Of a stretch of 35,963 nucleotides of DNA, positions 22,952 to 30,378 are shown piece after piece; positions within the stretch are counted from its first letter, which is position 1; each line of letters begins with the position of its first letter. Source of the DNA: a virus; IMG/VR virus record IMGVR_UViG_3300001720_000002, positions 1 to 35,963 of that record. One strand, given 5' to 3'. The notes below the pieces were generated by a model. That model was given only the letters and a program-made list of their open reading frames with translations, did not search any database and was not told where the DNA came from. Position numbers and translations under genes: made by a program.

Positions 22952-24203
22952 TACTTTTGAATTTGGTGTTTTTGATTTATCAGTTCCACCGAGTATTACT
23001 GAGGTAAAAGACCTTAATAGTCTTAATAATGAATGGGTTCCTTTTGGGGACGATAACTTGTTTCCTCAGTATTTAGCAGAATTAAAGAGAAAATCCTCTA
23101 CACACAGAAGTGTATTGGCTCAAAAGACTGTATTTACAAGTGGAGCTAAATTTGTTTGTGAGAACGAATCATTAAGAGAATTTATTGAAGATGTAAATGC
23201 TGATAAAGAATCTCTAAGAGATGTTTTTAAGAAATTAGCAGACGATTACTATACTTTTGGTAACGCTTATATGGAGTGTGTAATATATGATGGGGGTGTA
23301 AATCTTTACCATTTAGATGCTACGACAGTAAGAATGTCAAAAACCAAGAAAGAGGTTTATGTAAACCCTGATTGGTGTAAGTATTGGAATCAAGATAAAA
23401 AAATAAAAAGACTACCTATATACCCTAGAGTAGCACATAACAAGTTTGTAATTCACTTTAAGGATTACGAGCCTACATTTAACTTTTACGGACTTCCTGA
23501 CTATGTAGCAGCACTAGAGCATATCTGTGTTGATTACGAAATTGGAAAGTGGAATCACACTAAATTCTTAAACGGATTTCAGCCTTCAGCTATCGTTGAG
23601 ATTAGTGGGGATATGGGAGAGGAAGAAGCTCAAAAGATGGTTCATGAAGCTCAAAAGAAGTTTGTAGGAGAAGGAAATAATGGCAAGATATTATTTATTG
23701 TAAAGAATGGAGATACATCTCCTGCTAATGTTCAAGTCATTAAAGACGACCAAGAAGGAAGTTGGATTGATTTACAGCAAATTACTGACCAAAACATTAT
23801 AACTGCTAATAGGTGGCAACCCTCATTATCAGGGATTGTTAGTTCAGGTAAAATGAATAATTCAGGTAGTGAAATTAGGATTGCTTATGACTTAGTAATG
23901 ACTACAGTAATTAGAGATACTTCTGAGTTATTACTGAATGGTATAAGAACAGTTCTATATAACGAGTTGGGTTACGACCCTAAAGATTTAAAAATTCATT
24001 ATGAGCCACCAATCTCATACGCAAATGATGTAGATATAAAACAAGTTCTTACTATAAACGAGCAAAGAGCTTTAATTGACGAGGACTTACCAATGCTAGA
24101 AGATGGAGATATGTTTGTTGCAGACAGAGAGGTAATAGTAGTGGAAAAAGATGAAGATGGAGATGGAGAGGTAGAAAGAAAAGAAATAACTGTAGAGCAA
24201 TAA
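22887..24203 (+). CDS. Portal protein (438 aa)
   Basis: It forms the ring at the head vertex through which DNA passes and on which the terminase docks. Seen features are WVPFGDDNLFPQYLAELKRKS, a helix with HRSVLAQKTVFTSGAKF, then DYYTFGNAYMECVIYDGG and LYHLDATTVRMSKTK (wing region), NRWQPSLSGI, and a C-terminal helix with IRTVLYNELGYDPKDLKIHYEPP. These fit HK97/SPP1-type portals of Bacteroidota phages. The basic N-terminus (MKKASTKSVKSSLTRKTQKK) overlaps the preceding gene by 65 bases; no later Met is usable, so I keep this start. The C-terminus is very acidic. Confidence 0.85.
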   Translation: MKKASTKSVKSSLTRKTQKKNNTFEFGVFDLSVPPSITEVKDLNSLNNEWVPFGDDNLFPQYLAELKRKSSTHRSVLAQKTVFTSGAKFVCENESLREFIEDVNADKESLRDVFKKLADDYYTFGNAYMECVIYDGGVNLYHLDATTVRMSKTKKEVYVNPDWCKYWNQDKKIKRLPIYPRVAHNKFVIHFKDYEPTFNFYGLPDYVAALEHICVDYEIGKWNHTKFLNGFQPSAIVEISGDMGEEEAQKMVHEAQKKFVGEGNNGKILFIVKNGDTSPANVQVIKDDQEGSWIDLQQITDQNIITANRWQPSLSGIVSSGKMNNSGSEIRIAYDLVMTTVIRDTSELLLNGIRTVLYNELGYDPKDLKIHYEPPISYANDVDIKQVLTINEQRALIDEDLPMLEDGDMFVADREVIVVEKDEDGDGEVERKEITVEQ

Positions 24204-24206
24204 GAT

Positions 24207-24809
24207 ATGGGTAATACTAAACAATACGCAACGCTAGTAACAGCAGGAGAGGTAATTGACAAAACTTTTACTAATAAAAATACTGACCCTGTATTAGTTT
24301 CAGAAAACACCATTGTATTATCTGAACTTGCACATATACGGCCTTTACTTGGAGAAAAGTTTTATGCAGAATTAAAGCTTCAACACGACACAGGAACACT
24401 TAGTACTGATAATCAAGCCTTTATGACTTACTACTTAGAAGATACTTTGTCTTGGTTTGTTAGATTTGAGGTTGTTAATGATATTATGAGCAACATATCA
24501 TCTAGTGGTGTAGTTAATAATATAGATGAGTTCTCAAGAATAATCAGCCAAGATACTTACAATACATTTAAACAAGACACATACAGAAAGGCAGATATAT
24601 TTGCTAATGATATGATGGATTTTTTGAATGGTACTGACCAAGCAGGATTATATCCTACATTTGCTAGTAATAAGCCGCGAAGTATGAGTGATACATATAA
24701 GAATCATGGAATGATATTCTACGATAGTATATACGGTTACAATGGTATTGATGGATGCTTTAGTTGTGGAAATCCTTATTTAAGAGGGGAATCAAATTGT
24801 AATTGTTAA
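24207..24809 (+). CDS. Putative head-tail connector protein (200 aa, DUF6712-like)
   Basis: The sequence pattern (LAHIRPLLGEKFYAEL, then NQAFMTYYLEDTLSWFVRFEV, FKQDTYRKADIFANDMMDFL) resembles connector proteins following portal genes in Bacteroidota phages, which I remember under the name DUF6712; the assignment is from memory. It is mainly helical, like gp6-type adaptors that bind under the portal. The last 20 residues have a Cys cluster (CFSCGNPYLRGESNCNC), suggesting metal binding. It starts three bases after the portal stop. Confidence 0.65.
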   Translation: MGNTKQYATLVTAGEVIDKTFTNKNTDPVLVSENTIVLSELAHIRPLLGEKFYAELKLQHDTGTLSTDNQAFMTYYLEDTLSWFVRFEVVNDIMSNISSSGVVNNIDEFSRIISQDTYNTFKQDTYRKADIFANDMMDFLNGTDQAGLYPTFASNKPRSMSDTYKNHGMIFYDSIYGYNGIDGCFSCGNPYLRGESNCNC

Positions 24810-24820
24810 AATAAAATAAA

Positions 24821-25306
24821 ATGTCATCAAATCAACATAGAAATTTATTAGATGGAAACAGACATAACCCGTTGGGTTTTGAGTCTGCTGAGAACGATAC
24901 TTATTTAGGGAAGAATAGTGGTATACAATATGGGGATAGGACAGGCTCTTTAATTTGGAGTAATGTTTTAGAAACATTTATTTTGGGTGCTGAAGTTGTT
25001 AGGACAGGGGTTGCTGACTATATTAGGATTCCTTATAAATTTAGAATAACAGAGGTACGAGCTAGTCTATATACTGCAGGAGGAGTTCTCTCTATCAATA
25101 TACTAGAAAATGGAACTAGTATATTATCAACTGAACTAACTATAGATTCAGGAGAAAAAACATCTACAACGGCAGCAACTCCTGTTGTAATTTCAGATTA
25201 TGAGTTGTCAGATGATTCAGAGGTTACTATAGATGTAACAGGAACAGCAAAGGAGGTAGGTACTAAACTTAAAGTATACCTTATTGGGTATAGGATGACA
25301 TCATAA
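24821..25306 (+). CDS. Head fibre-like structural protein (161 aa)
   Basis: Starts MSSNQHRNLLDGNRHNPLGF, an N-terminal motif that I have seen at the start of fibre or head-fibre proteins in Bacteroidota phages (HRNLxDxNRHxPxGFExA). The remainder is a beta-rich tip domain (EVRASLYTAGGVLSINILEN, EVTIDVTGTAKEVGTKLKVYLIG). Preceded by three TAAAA-type repeats in the leader (AAAATAAAATAAA). The function is likely attachment or decoration of the virion; the binding partner is unknown. Confidence 0.65.
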   Translation: MSSNQHRNLLDGNRHNPLGFESAENDTYLGKNSGIQYGDRTGSLIWSNVLETFILGAEVVRTGVADYIRIPYKFRITEVRASLYTAGGVLSINILENGTSILSTELTIDSGEKTSTTAATPVVISDYELSDDSEVTIDVTGTAKEVGTKLKVYLIGYRMTS

Positions 25307-25316
25307 AAAAAATAAA

Positions 25317-25475
25317 ATGAAATCAAGTATGAAAGATACAACTGAGGTGTTAATTGCTAATGGAGGGGTTATAGGGTTAAGTCTAAGTGAGTGTAATGAA
25401 TTTTTACTTCTTATATCAACATCACTTGCTATATGTTTCACTATTTACAAATTTTTAAAATTAAAACAAAAATAA
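25317..25475 (+). CDS. Small single-span membrane protein, holin-like (52 aa)
   Basis: ORF from ATG 25317 (MKSSMKDTTEVLIANGG) to TAA 25475. One hydrophobic segment (FLLLISTSLAICFTIYKFL, residues about 29-47) followed by a Lys-rich end (KLKQK), the layout of a small membrane protein with cytoplasmic basic tail. It has a good AAAAAAATAAA leader and sits in the gap between two late genes close to the endolysin, so it may contribute to lysis. The evidence for function is only topology and position. Confidence 0.55.
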   Translation: MKSSMKDTTEVLIANGGVIGLSLSECNEFLLLISTSLAICFTIYKFLKLKQK

Positions 25476-25476
25476 T

Positions 25477-26010
25477 ATGGCTATTTCAACAACAACAACA
25501 ATAAAACCAACTACATTATCAGTTAGCATAAATGAACAAGTTAGTGTAAATGGCGTTCAATATGGAAATAATACAATAAAGGGTGTAGATAACTGTGGGA
25601 AGGTAGACCAAAGGGTTATGGCTACTTACTCTGATGTTTATACTCCATTTTTTGGTTGGGTAACTAGAGATGGTAAGGGAATAGGAACTCAGTCAGAGTT
25701 TGCATATCTAAGAATAACCAATACAGATTCTTTATTAGGTGTTACTATTTCTTTTAAGGATGGAACAGGAACATCTCGTTTTCTATATCTCCTTCCGGGT
25801 ACTAGTTATGTTTTATTCAGTCCTGATTCAGCTATTGGTGGTGATGAAGAAGTACCTTCAGTATTAAGAAAAATAACTGAGGTTTCTGCAAAATGTGATA
25901 AACCTGCTGTACCTGTTAAGGACGAGGTTTATCAGGTTTACATTGAGTATTTAGCTGTTTTCAAGGGTGGTTATGACGCTAATGATACATCTAATGCCAC
26001 ATCACAATAA
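25477..26010 (+). CDS. Hypothetical structural protein near lysis genes (177 aa)
   Basis: Begins MAISTTTTIKPTTLSVSINEQ, a Ser/Thr-rich N-terminus followed by beta-rich sequence (EFAYLRITNTDSLLGVTISFKDGTG without any enzyme motif). The C-terminal third (EVYQVYIEYLAVFKGGYDAND) includes several aromatic residues. It resembles a small virion surface or tail protein. It is one base after the small membrane protein gene and two bases before the endolysin start, so it belongs to the same transcript. Confidence 0.7.
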   Translation: MAISTTTTIKPTTLSVSINEQVSVNGVQYGNNTIKGVDNCGKVDQRVMATYSDVYTPFFGWVTRDGKGIGTQSEFAYLRITNTDSLLGVTISFKDGTGTSRFLYLLPGTSYVLFSPDSAIGGDEEVPSVLRKITEVSAKCDKPAVPVKDEVYQVYIEYLAVFKGGYDANDTSNATSQ

Positions 26011-26011
26011 A

Positions 26012-26413
26012 ATGCGTAAATGGTATAACGACAGACTAAGAAATATGAATATAAAACACTTTAATTTATCTGAATTTGATAGCCCTGATGAGGTTGGTTC
26101 AGGAGATAATATGGATATTAGTTTTATTAGAAAATTAGATGAAGCTAGGGAAATAGCAGGTGTTCCATTTAAAGTAAATTCAGGATATAGGACTCCATTT
26201 CATAACACAAAGGTTGGTGGTGTAAAAAACTCATCTCACATGAACATACCATGTAATGCTTGCGACATACATGTTGGAAGTAGTTCGGAAAGATATAAAA
26301 TAATAGAGGCCGCTATAAAAGTAGGCTTCAATCGTATTGGAATTGGTAAAAATTTCATACATTTGGACACAGATAAAAACAAAAGCCAAGAACTTGTTTG
26401 GCATTATTATTAA
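26012..26413 (+). CDS. Endolysin, peptidase M15 family (D,D- or L,D-carboxypeptidase-like, 133 aa)
   Basis: Cleaves peptidoglycan cross-bridges at lysis. The M15 signature is complete: NSGYRTPFHNTKVGG, SSHM with zinc ligand His76, ACDIH with Asp85, and FIHLD with His117. I chose ATG 26012 (MRKWYND), two bases after the previous stop; an in-frame ATG at 25967 would overlap the upstream gene by 44 bases and add an unlikely N-terminus. No signal peptide is seen, so export would need a holin. The size matches minimal M15 phage endolysins. Confidence 0.88.
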   Translation: MRKWYNDRLRNMNIKHFNLSEFDSPDEVGSGDNMDISFIRKLDEAREIAGVPFKVNSGYRTPFHNTKVGGVKNSSHMNIPCNACDIHVGSSSERYKIIEAAIKVGFNRIGIGKNFIHLDTDKNKSQELVWHYY

Positions 26414-26428
26414 TAAAAAAAAAGAAAA

Positions 26429-26611
26429 ATGAAAGATTGGTTAATTAAAGCAATGTTAAAAAGTAAAAAATTCTGGTATGCAATATCTGCAGTAGTAGTT
26501 CCTGCACTTGTAACTTATCTAGGAGTTGGCGAAGCAACAGCAACAGATTTATTTCATTCTATTCTAGTTTTAATTTTAGGACAAGGAATAGCTGATTCAT
26601 CAAAAAAATAG
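26429..26611 (+). CDS. Holin-like small membrane protein (60 aa)
   Basis: A basic start (MKDWLIKAMLKSKKFWYA) is followed by two hydrophobic stretches, AISAVVVPALVTYLGV and DLFHSILVLILGQGIAD, separated by a polar turn, and a Lys end. This is the layout of a two-span holin (class II type). It follows the endolysin by 15 bases and is the last gene before the terminator. Similar two-span proteins can also be general membrane adaptors, so the call rests on neighbourhood. Confidence 0.65.
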   Translation: MKDWLIKAMLKSKKFWYAISAVVVPALVTYLGVGEATATDLFHSILVLILGQGIADSSKK

Positions 26612-26667
26612 TGTATGTTTGTAATCCTTCTTTGAGTGTTTTCATTGTTGGATAGTTAGTAGTTAAG

Positions 26668-26700
26668 AGTGAGAGGTTAATAACTTCTCACTTTTTTTTT
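26668..26700 (+). terminator. Rho-independent terminator after lysis genes
   Basis: Stem AGTGAGAGG (26668-26676) with CTTCTCACT (26684-26692), nine pairs with one wobble, loop TTAATAA, followed by eight T. It follows the last late gene by about 55 bases. Confidence 0.85.
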
Positions 26701-26728
26701 GTATCAGTATTTTTTTTTAATAAATTTG
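26698..26728 (+). promoter_or_regulatory. Putative Bacteroidota promoter P4, overlapping the terminator
   Basis: TTTG (26698-26701, formed by the end of the terminator T-run plus G), 19 bases, then TAAATTTG (26721-26728), matching TTTG-N19-TAnnTTTG. The predicted transcript start is at or within a few bases of ATG 26732. The match is good but the region is T-rich and chance hits are more likely here. Confidence 0.4.
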
Positions 26729-26731
26729 AAG

Positions 26732-27817
26732 ATGAAAAATTACGGAAGAAGATTAAGGCTATCTATAGACGAGGAAAATCTTATCTATAAGTATAGAGCA
26801 AATTCAGTAGATAATATAAATGATAATACAGCTTTAGATATACACCTGTCTGAGAGAGGTATAGACAGAAAAGATGTTGTTTCTGTAAAGCATTGGCAGT
26901 CTGCTAGTGGAGATTTAAGATTTTCAATAGTAACCAAAGAGGATTGTGGTTTAGATGAGAACCAAATATTTGACAATGTAAATAAATTTATAGAAGGATA
27001 TTCTCCTGACTATGAAAAAATCAAAAGAAAAAAAGGAAATCATTTACTCGTAATAAATCCTGCAGATATTCATATTGGAAAGTATGCTAGTGCATTAGAA
27101 ACAGGAGAAGAATATGACTGTGAAACTGCCGTCATTAGAGTTTTGGAAGGGGTACAAGGGCTTATAAAAAAGGCTGAGGGTTTTGATATAGATAAGGTAT
27201 TATTCTGTATTGGTAATGACATACTCCACACCGATAATGTTATGTCAAGCACAACAAAAGGAACATTTCAAGATTCAGATGGTAAATGGTGGGAGCATTA
27301 TGAGATTGCTTTAATGCTTTATGTTAAATGCGTGGAGATGTTAAGGGAAATTGCTCCTGTAGATGTATTACATAGTATGAGTAATCACGATTATCAAAGT
27401 GGATTTCATTTGGCTCATACATTAAAATCTTGGTTCAGAAAAGCAGAAGATGTTAGGTTTGATGTTAGTGTTTCGGCTCGTAAATATTATCAATATGGGA
27501 AAAATTTAATAGGATTAGAACATGGAGATGGTGCTAAGATGGATAAATTACCTTTACTTATGGCTAATGAGAAGCCGAAGGAGTGGTCAGAAACAACTCA
27601 TAGGTATTGGTATCTCCATCATTTACATCATAAAATTAAACACAAATACTTAGATGCTAAAGATTATATAGGTGTTACAGTTGAATATATGAGAAGTCCA
27701 TCATCATCAGATTCTTGGCACTCAGCTAAAGGATTTTGTGGAGTACCTAGAGCTTGTGAAGCTTTCATTCACGATAAAGAAAGTGGTCAGGTGGCTAGAT
27801 TAACACATTATTTTTAG
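26732..27817 (+). CDS. Metallophosphoesterase-like phage protein (361 aa)
   Basis: I chose ATG 26732; a TTG at 26699 lies within the terminator. Residues 107-120 (LVINPADIHIGKYA) hold the DxH motif (Asp112, His114), then CIGNDILHTD (Asn162, Asp163), SMSNHD (Asn218, His219, Asp220), LEHGDGAKMD and WYLHHLHHK, the five metal-binding blocks of calcineurin-type phosphoesterases in order. The N-terminal 100 residues are a separate, partly helical domain (possibly DNA-related HTH: GRRLRLSIDEENLIYKYRA). Such proteins occur in many Bacteroidota phages; the substrate (nucleic acid or protein) is unknown. It has its own candidate promoter and no cotranscribed partner. Confidence 0.8.
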   Translation: MKNYGRRLRLSIDEENLIYKYRANSVDNINDNTALDIHLSERGIDRKDVVSVKHWQSASGDLRFSIVTKEDCGLDENQIFDNVNKFIEGYSPDYEKIKRKKGNHLLVINPADIHIGKYASALETGEEYDCETAVIRVLEGVQGLIKKAEGFDIDKVLFCIGNDILHTDNVMSSTTKGTFQDSDGKWWEHYEIALMLYVKCVEMLREIAPVDVLHSMSNHDYQSGFHLAHTLKSWFRKAEDVRFDVSVSARKYYQYGKNLIGLEHGDGAKMDKLPLLMANEKPKEWSETTHRYWYLHHLHHKIKHKYLDAKDYIGVTVEYMRSPSSSDSWHSAKGFCGVPRACEAFIHDKESGQVARLTHYF

Positions 27818-27845
27818 AATTTAACCCTTAAATAACCCTTTATAT

Positions 27846-27918
27846 AGGGTATTACATACTCTTAAAGATAAAGATAAAGATATGGTTAAAGATAAATACT
27901 AGGTTAAAGATAAAGTAT
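27846..27918 (+). promoter_or_regulatory. Inverted-repeat/GATAAAG regulatory element, copy B
   Basis: Inverted repeat GGGTAT-N3-ATACTC, then CTTAAAGATAAAGA and further GATAAA words up to about 27917. The first 29 bases match copy A (1999-2027) at 26 positions, with all differences at the three central bases. It lies 30-100 bases upstream of early promoter P1, consistent with an operator or enhancer-like site. What binds here is unknown. Confidence 0.6.
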
Positions 27919-27951
27919 TTGTATATTATTTAGAAAAAACATTGTAAATAT

Positions 27952-27982
27952 TTTGGTAGTTTAAAAAATTGTTGTATCTTTG
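27952..27982 (+). promoter_or_regulatory. Early promoter P1 (Bacteroidota type)
   Basis: TTTGGTAGT with TTTG at 27952-27955, 19 bases, then TATCTTTG (27975-27982) and, past it, CACAGAATTTAAGA. Shares TTTGGTAGT, GTATCTTTG and AGAATTTAA with promoter P2, so both are probably read by the same host sigma factor at the same time. The leader to ATG 28028 is about 40 bases and contains ACTAACTACTAACTAAA. Confidence 0.85.
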
Positions 27983-28027
27983 CACAGAATTTAAGACAGA
28001 CTAACTACTAACTAAACTCAAAACACA

Positions 28028-28300
28028 ATGTCAAAATTAACAAGCCCTTGTTGTAACTCAACTTACGAATTAGATACCTTAAGCTATTGCTGTGGTTCAC
28101 AAATATCAGAAAGTGGATTATGCTACGACTGCAAAGACCACGCAGAACCTGAAGGATATGTATGTGATGAGTGTGAAGATTACTTTGATACGCCTCAAGA
28201 TGAAACTTACAGTTGTGGGTTTTGTGGGGAAGATTTAATTGATGACATAAGTTATTGTTCAAGAGATTGCTCTGTTGCAGATAATTCAGAAAGAGTATAA
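28028..28300 (+). CDS. Small Cys-rich zinc-binding protein (90 aa)
   Basis: Thirteen or more cysteines are arranged in pairs: PCC, YCCGS, CYDC, CDEC, CGFCG, CSRDC. They suggest two or three zinc knuckles, for example CYDCKDH and CDECEDYF. No other motif. It is the first gene behind P1 and so is probably among the earliest products; such small zinc proteins often bind host proteins or nucleic acid. No specific function can be given. Its Cys pattern is of the same style as the C-terminus of the 370-residue protein at 1-1076. Confidence 0.75.
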   Translation: MSKLTSPCCNSTYELDTLSYCCGSQISESGLCYDCKDHAEPEGYVCDECEDYFDTPQDETYSCGFCGEDLIDDISYCSRDCSVADNSERV

Positions 28301-28323
28301 TTACTAACTAAAACTATTTTAAA

Positions 28324-28563
28324 ATGTTAAAAACACAAACGAGTGATATTCTACAACACTTAAAAGATGGTAGAAAGCTTACACAAAAAGAAGCTATTAA
28401 CGAATATGGAGCATATAGATTAGCTGCAATAATTCATTCACTAAGAAATCAAGGACACAATATAGAGTCTACAAGGCTAGACGTACTGACTAGATATAAG
28501 AAGAAAGATGGAACTAGAAAGAGTGCTAATATTGCCGAGTATAAATTAAAAGCAATATTGTAA
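28324..28563 (+). CDS. Small helix-turn-helix protein (79 aa)
   Basis: MLKTQTSDILQHLKDGRKLTQKEAINEYG is the start of a winged helix pattern (ILQHL, then LTQKEAINEYGAYRLAAIIHSLRNQG), with a wing-like end (TRYKKKDGTRKSANIAEYKL). Proteins of this kind are common in Bacteroidota phage early regions. It may be a DNA-binding accessory or regulator. The leader has the ACTAACTAAAA motif shared by other early genes. It overlaps the next gene by one base (TAATG). Confidence 0.75.
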   Translation: MLKTQTSDILQHLKDGRKLTQKEAINEYGAYRLAAIIHSLRNQGHNIESTRLDVLTRYKKKDGTRKSANIAEYKLKAIL

Positions 28564-29105
28564 TGGGTAGAATGAAAGAGGAATTTATGCAAATGCAAGA
28601 GCAGATACAATCACAAGAAATTAACACACTAACCGATATTGCAGAACAATATCACAATAATAACCAAAGTAATTTAAAAATGAAAAAAGTAGAAGAAGTA
28701 GTAATGGTAAAAGAAACCAAAGAAGAAACTCTTAAAAGATTATTCTTAGCTAACGGATTAGTTAAAGAGGATGTTCATAAAGACCCAAGAGGTTTTGTGA
28801 TTATCAAAAGGTCAGGCATAGATAAGATTGTTTCAAAGCAAAATATTCAGGTAGCTTATGAGCCTGTAACAATGACTCCTGAGTGGGTAGTTCTAAGAGC
28901 TACAGCTAGTATGAGAACAGGTAGTGGAGAGAATGATGTTAGAAATATGATGAGCTTTGGAGAAGCATCGGATAATAACTTAATGGGAGGTGCTAAGAAA
29001 TTCCCTGTTGCTATGGCTGAGAAAAGAGCTATGAGTAGGGTTGTTCTAAAGATTGCAGGATTCTATGAGCAAGGAGTATTCGGTCAAGATGAAATGGCTG
29101 ACTAA
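28563..29105 (+). CDS. Putative early protein of recombination/annealing-like type (180 aa)
   Basis: The C-terminal 130 residues have the pattern RGFVIIKRSGIDKIVSKQNI, then VVLRATASMRTGSGE, MMSFGEAS, and KKFPVAMAEKRAMSRVVLKI. The block MAEKRAxSRxxLKxxG is widespread in phage early proteins next to SSB and replication genes; I have seen it with Rad52/annealing-like labels but cannot confirm the fold. The N-terminal 45 residues are a charged helix. TAATG couplings link it to genes before and after. A DNA repair or annealing role is inferred from context. Confidence 0.6.
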   Translation: MGRMKEEFMQMQEQIQSQEINTLTDIAEQYHNNNQSNLKMKKVEEVVMVKETKEETLKRLFLANGLVKEDVHKDPRGFVIIKRSGIDKIVSKQNIQVAYEPVTMTPEWVVLRATASMRTGSGENDVRNMMSFGEASDNNLMGGAKKFPVAMAEKRAMSRVVLKIAGFYEQGVFGQDEMAD

Positions 29106-29365
29106 TGGATTGGATGGATGAGGTTCTTGATGGACAACCATTGGAAGCAGAGATGTGGAAGATAGGGTATATTGAGAACCTCTTGCATTATACTGCAATA
29201 CCTAGTTCAGAGCAAACTGAAATACTTAACTCTTTAGATATTCTTAGTGATATAGATGCAGATAAAATCATAAGATATATAAAAGAAAATGAAGTTTACT
29301 CTGACCCAAAACATCAGTACGAAGCAATGAGAAAAAATGGAATGTTTAACGAAAAAGAATATTAA
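29105..29365 (+). CDS. Hypothetical early protein (86 aa)
   Basis: Acidic, helical protein (MDWMDEVLDGQPLEAEMWKI, then SSEQTEILNSLDILSDIDADKI). It ends with DPKHQYEAMRKNGMFNEKEY. No motif recognised. It begins in the stop codon of the previous gene (TAATG) and overlaps nothing downstream. Likely an accessory protein of the early operon. Confidence 0.7.
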   Translation: MDWMDEVLDGQPLEAEMWKIGYIENLLHYTAIPSSEQTEILNSLDILSDIDADKIIRYIKENEVYSDPKHQYEAMRKNGMFNEKEY

Positions 29366-29366
29366 A

Positions 29367-29675
29367 ATGAAAAATGATTATGATAAAGTAAGAACTTCAA
29401 GAAATGAACTTGAAGCAATCCTCAGGATAAGAGGTATATCAAAACAAAGATTTGGGAGAATATTAAATATTAAAGGCTCAACTATAGAGAAATATTTAGA
29501 TAACCCATATCATTTAAGGTACTACCAAATGCAAAGACTAGCCCAATTTTTAAATATTAATGTTAAAGACATTATAGATATAATAGAGATTGATTTAAAA
29601 GATGGTATGATTATAGTGCAAGGGGAGGATAACTTTTCAGTAGTAGAATCTTTATCAACCAATAGACATGAATAG
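29367..29675 (+). CDS. Cro/CI-like helix-turn-helix regulator (102 aa)
   Basis: I chose ATG 29367, one base after the previous stop (leader ATTAAA); an earlier in-frame ATG at 29337 overlaps the previous gene. Residues about 14-55 follow the XRE-type HTH pattern (ELEAILRIRGISKQRFGRIL, then IKGSTIEKYLDN, MQRLAQFLNINVKDIIDII). A short C-terminal beta region follows. It could repress P1 or P2 or act as a switch; no operator was identified, although the shared inverted-repeat element (27846) would be a first candidate. It overlaps the next gene by 8 bases. Confidence 0.7.
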   Translation: MKNDYDKVRTSRNELEAILRIRGISKQRFGRILNIKGSTIEKYLDNPYHLRYYQMQRLAQFLNINVKDIIDIIEIDLKDGMIIVQGEDNFSVVESLSTNRHE

Positions 29676-30129
29676 GTATAAACTAGAGCTTACCCAAGAG
29701 AGAGATGAGAATATTATAAATGAAATATGCTGCAGGTATGGCGTTAAGTGGTTATCTATACTTTCAAAGAGCAGGGTTGGAGTTATTGTAGATGCTAGAA
29801 GGCTGTATTGTGGAATATTAAGAAATGTTTTTGGATTAACATTTCATGAGATAGGAAAAATACTTAATAAAAATCACGCAACAATAATACATAATCTTAA
29901 AATTCACGATAACTTTGTAAGGATTTTAAAGTCATACAAAAAAAACTATGAAGAAATAGAATCAAGCCTTATGTTAGGGGATAATTATTATGAGCATGAA
30001 GTTATATCAGTTGAAAGAAAAATGGATGAACTATCTGAAAGACTAAATGATTTAATAGAAAAGAAAAACGAATACAAATTAAAAATTAAAAAACAAAAAA
30101 ATGGCAGACAAGAATTATGTAGTAAGTAG
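29668..30129 (+). CDS. DnaA domain IV-like DNA-binding protein (153 aa)
   Basis: Residues about 31-80 match the DnaA C-terminal signature: SKSRVGVIVDARRLYCGILR, GLTFHEIGKILNKNH (helix before the signature) and the NHATIIHNLKIH block, close to the RDHSTV-type box-binding motif. There is no AAA+ ATPase part, so this is a stand-alone DNA-binding domain followed by a long coiled coil (MDELSERLNDLIEKKNEYKL). In this early operon a role in origin recognition or in blocking host DnaA boxes is plausible. The 3' end overlaps the next gene by 29 bases. Confidence 0.75.
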   Translation: MNRYKLELTQERDENIINEICCRYGVKWLSILSKSRVGVIVDARRLYCGILRNVFGLTFHEIGKILNKNHATIIHNLKIHDNFVRILKSYKKNYEEIESSLMLGDNYYEHEVISVERKMDELSERLNDLIEKKNEYKLKIKKQKNGRQELCSK

Positions 30130-30352
30130 TATCAAAAAGGTAACTACGCAGTATGGAGAATTATTTAACGCAAGTTTCAAGATGGATGAATTGCAAAAGA
30201 TGTCTAAGAAAGGTTGGGTAAATATTACAATAGCAGAAAGGAGAGAGCCTTCTGAAAAAGGAGCAACTCACTATGCTTATGAGAATACTTATGAGCCACC
30301 AAAAGAAACGACATCAGACAAGGTTAAGCAAGATGATGACTTACCTTTCTAA
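30101..30352 (+). CDS. Small SSB-like protein with DDDLPF tail (83 aa)
   Basis: The last six residues DDDLPF are the acidic-hydrophobic tip of bacterial single-strand binding proteins, which docks to host replication and repair proteins. The first 60 residues (KVTTQYGELFNASFKMDELQ, then GWVNITIAERREPSEKGATHYAY) resemble a compact OB-like beta protein known in Bacteroidota phages. It is shorter than a normal SSB (about 170 residues). The leader is A-rich (AAAAAACAAAAA). It is the last gene of the P1 unit. Confidence 0.75.
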   Translation: MADKNYVVSSIKKVTTQYGELFNASFKMDELQKMSKKGWVNITIAERREPSEKGATHYAYENTYEPPKETTSDKVKQDDDLPF

Positions 30353-30378
30353 ATAATATTAAATTAACTACTAAATTA

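Noticed and set aside
23999-24313. Reverse-strand ORF of 104 codons across the portal end
   Set aside because: Serine-rich shadow of the acidic portal C-terminus; conflicts with well-supported genes on the + strand.
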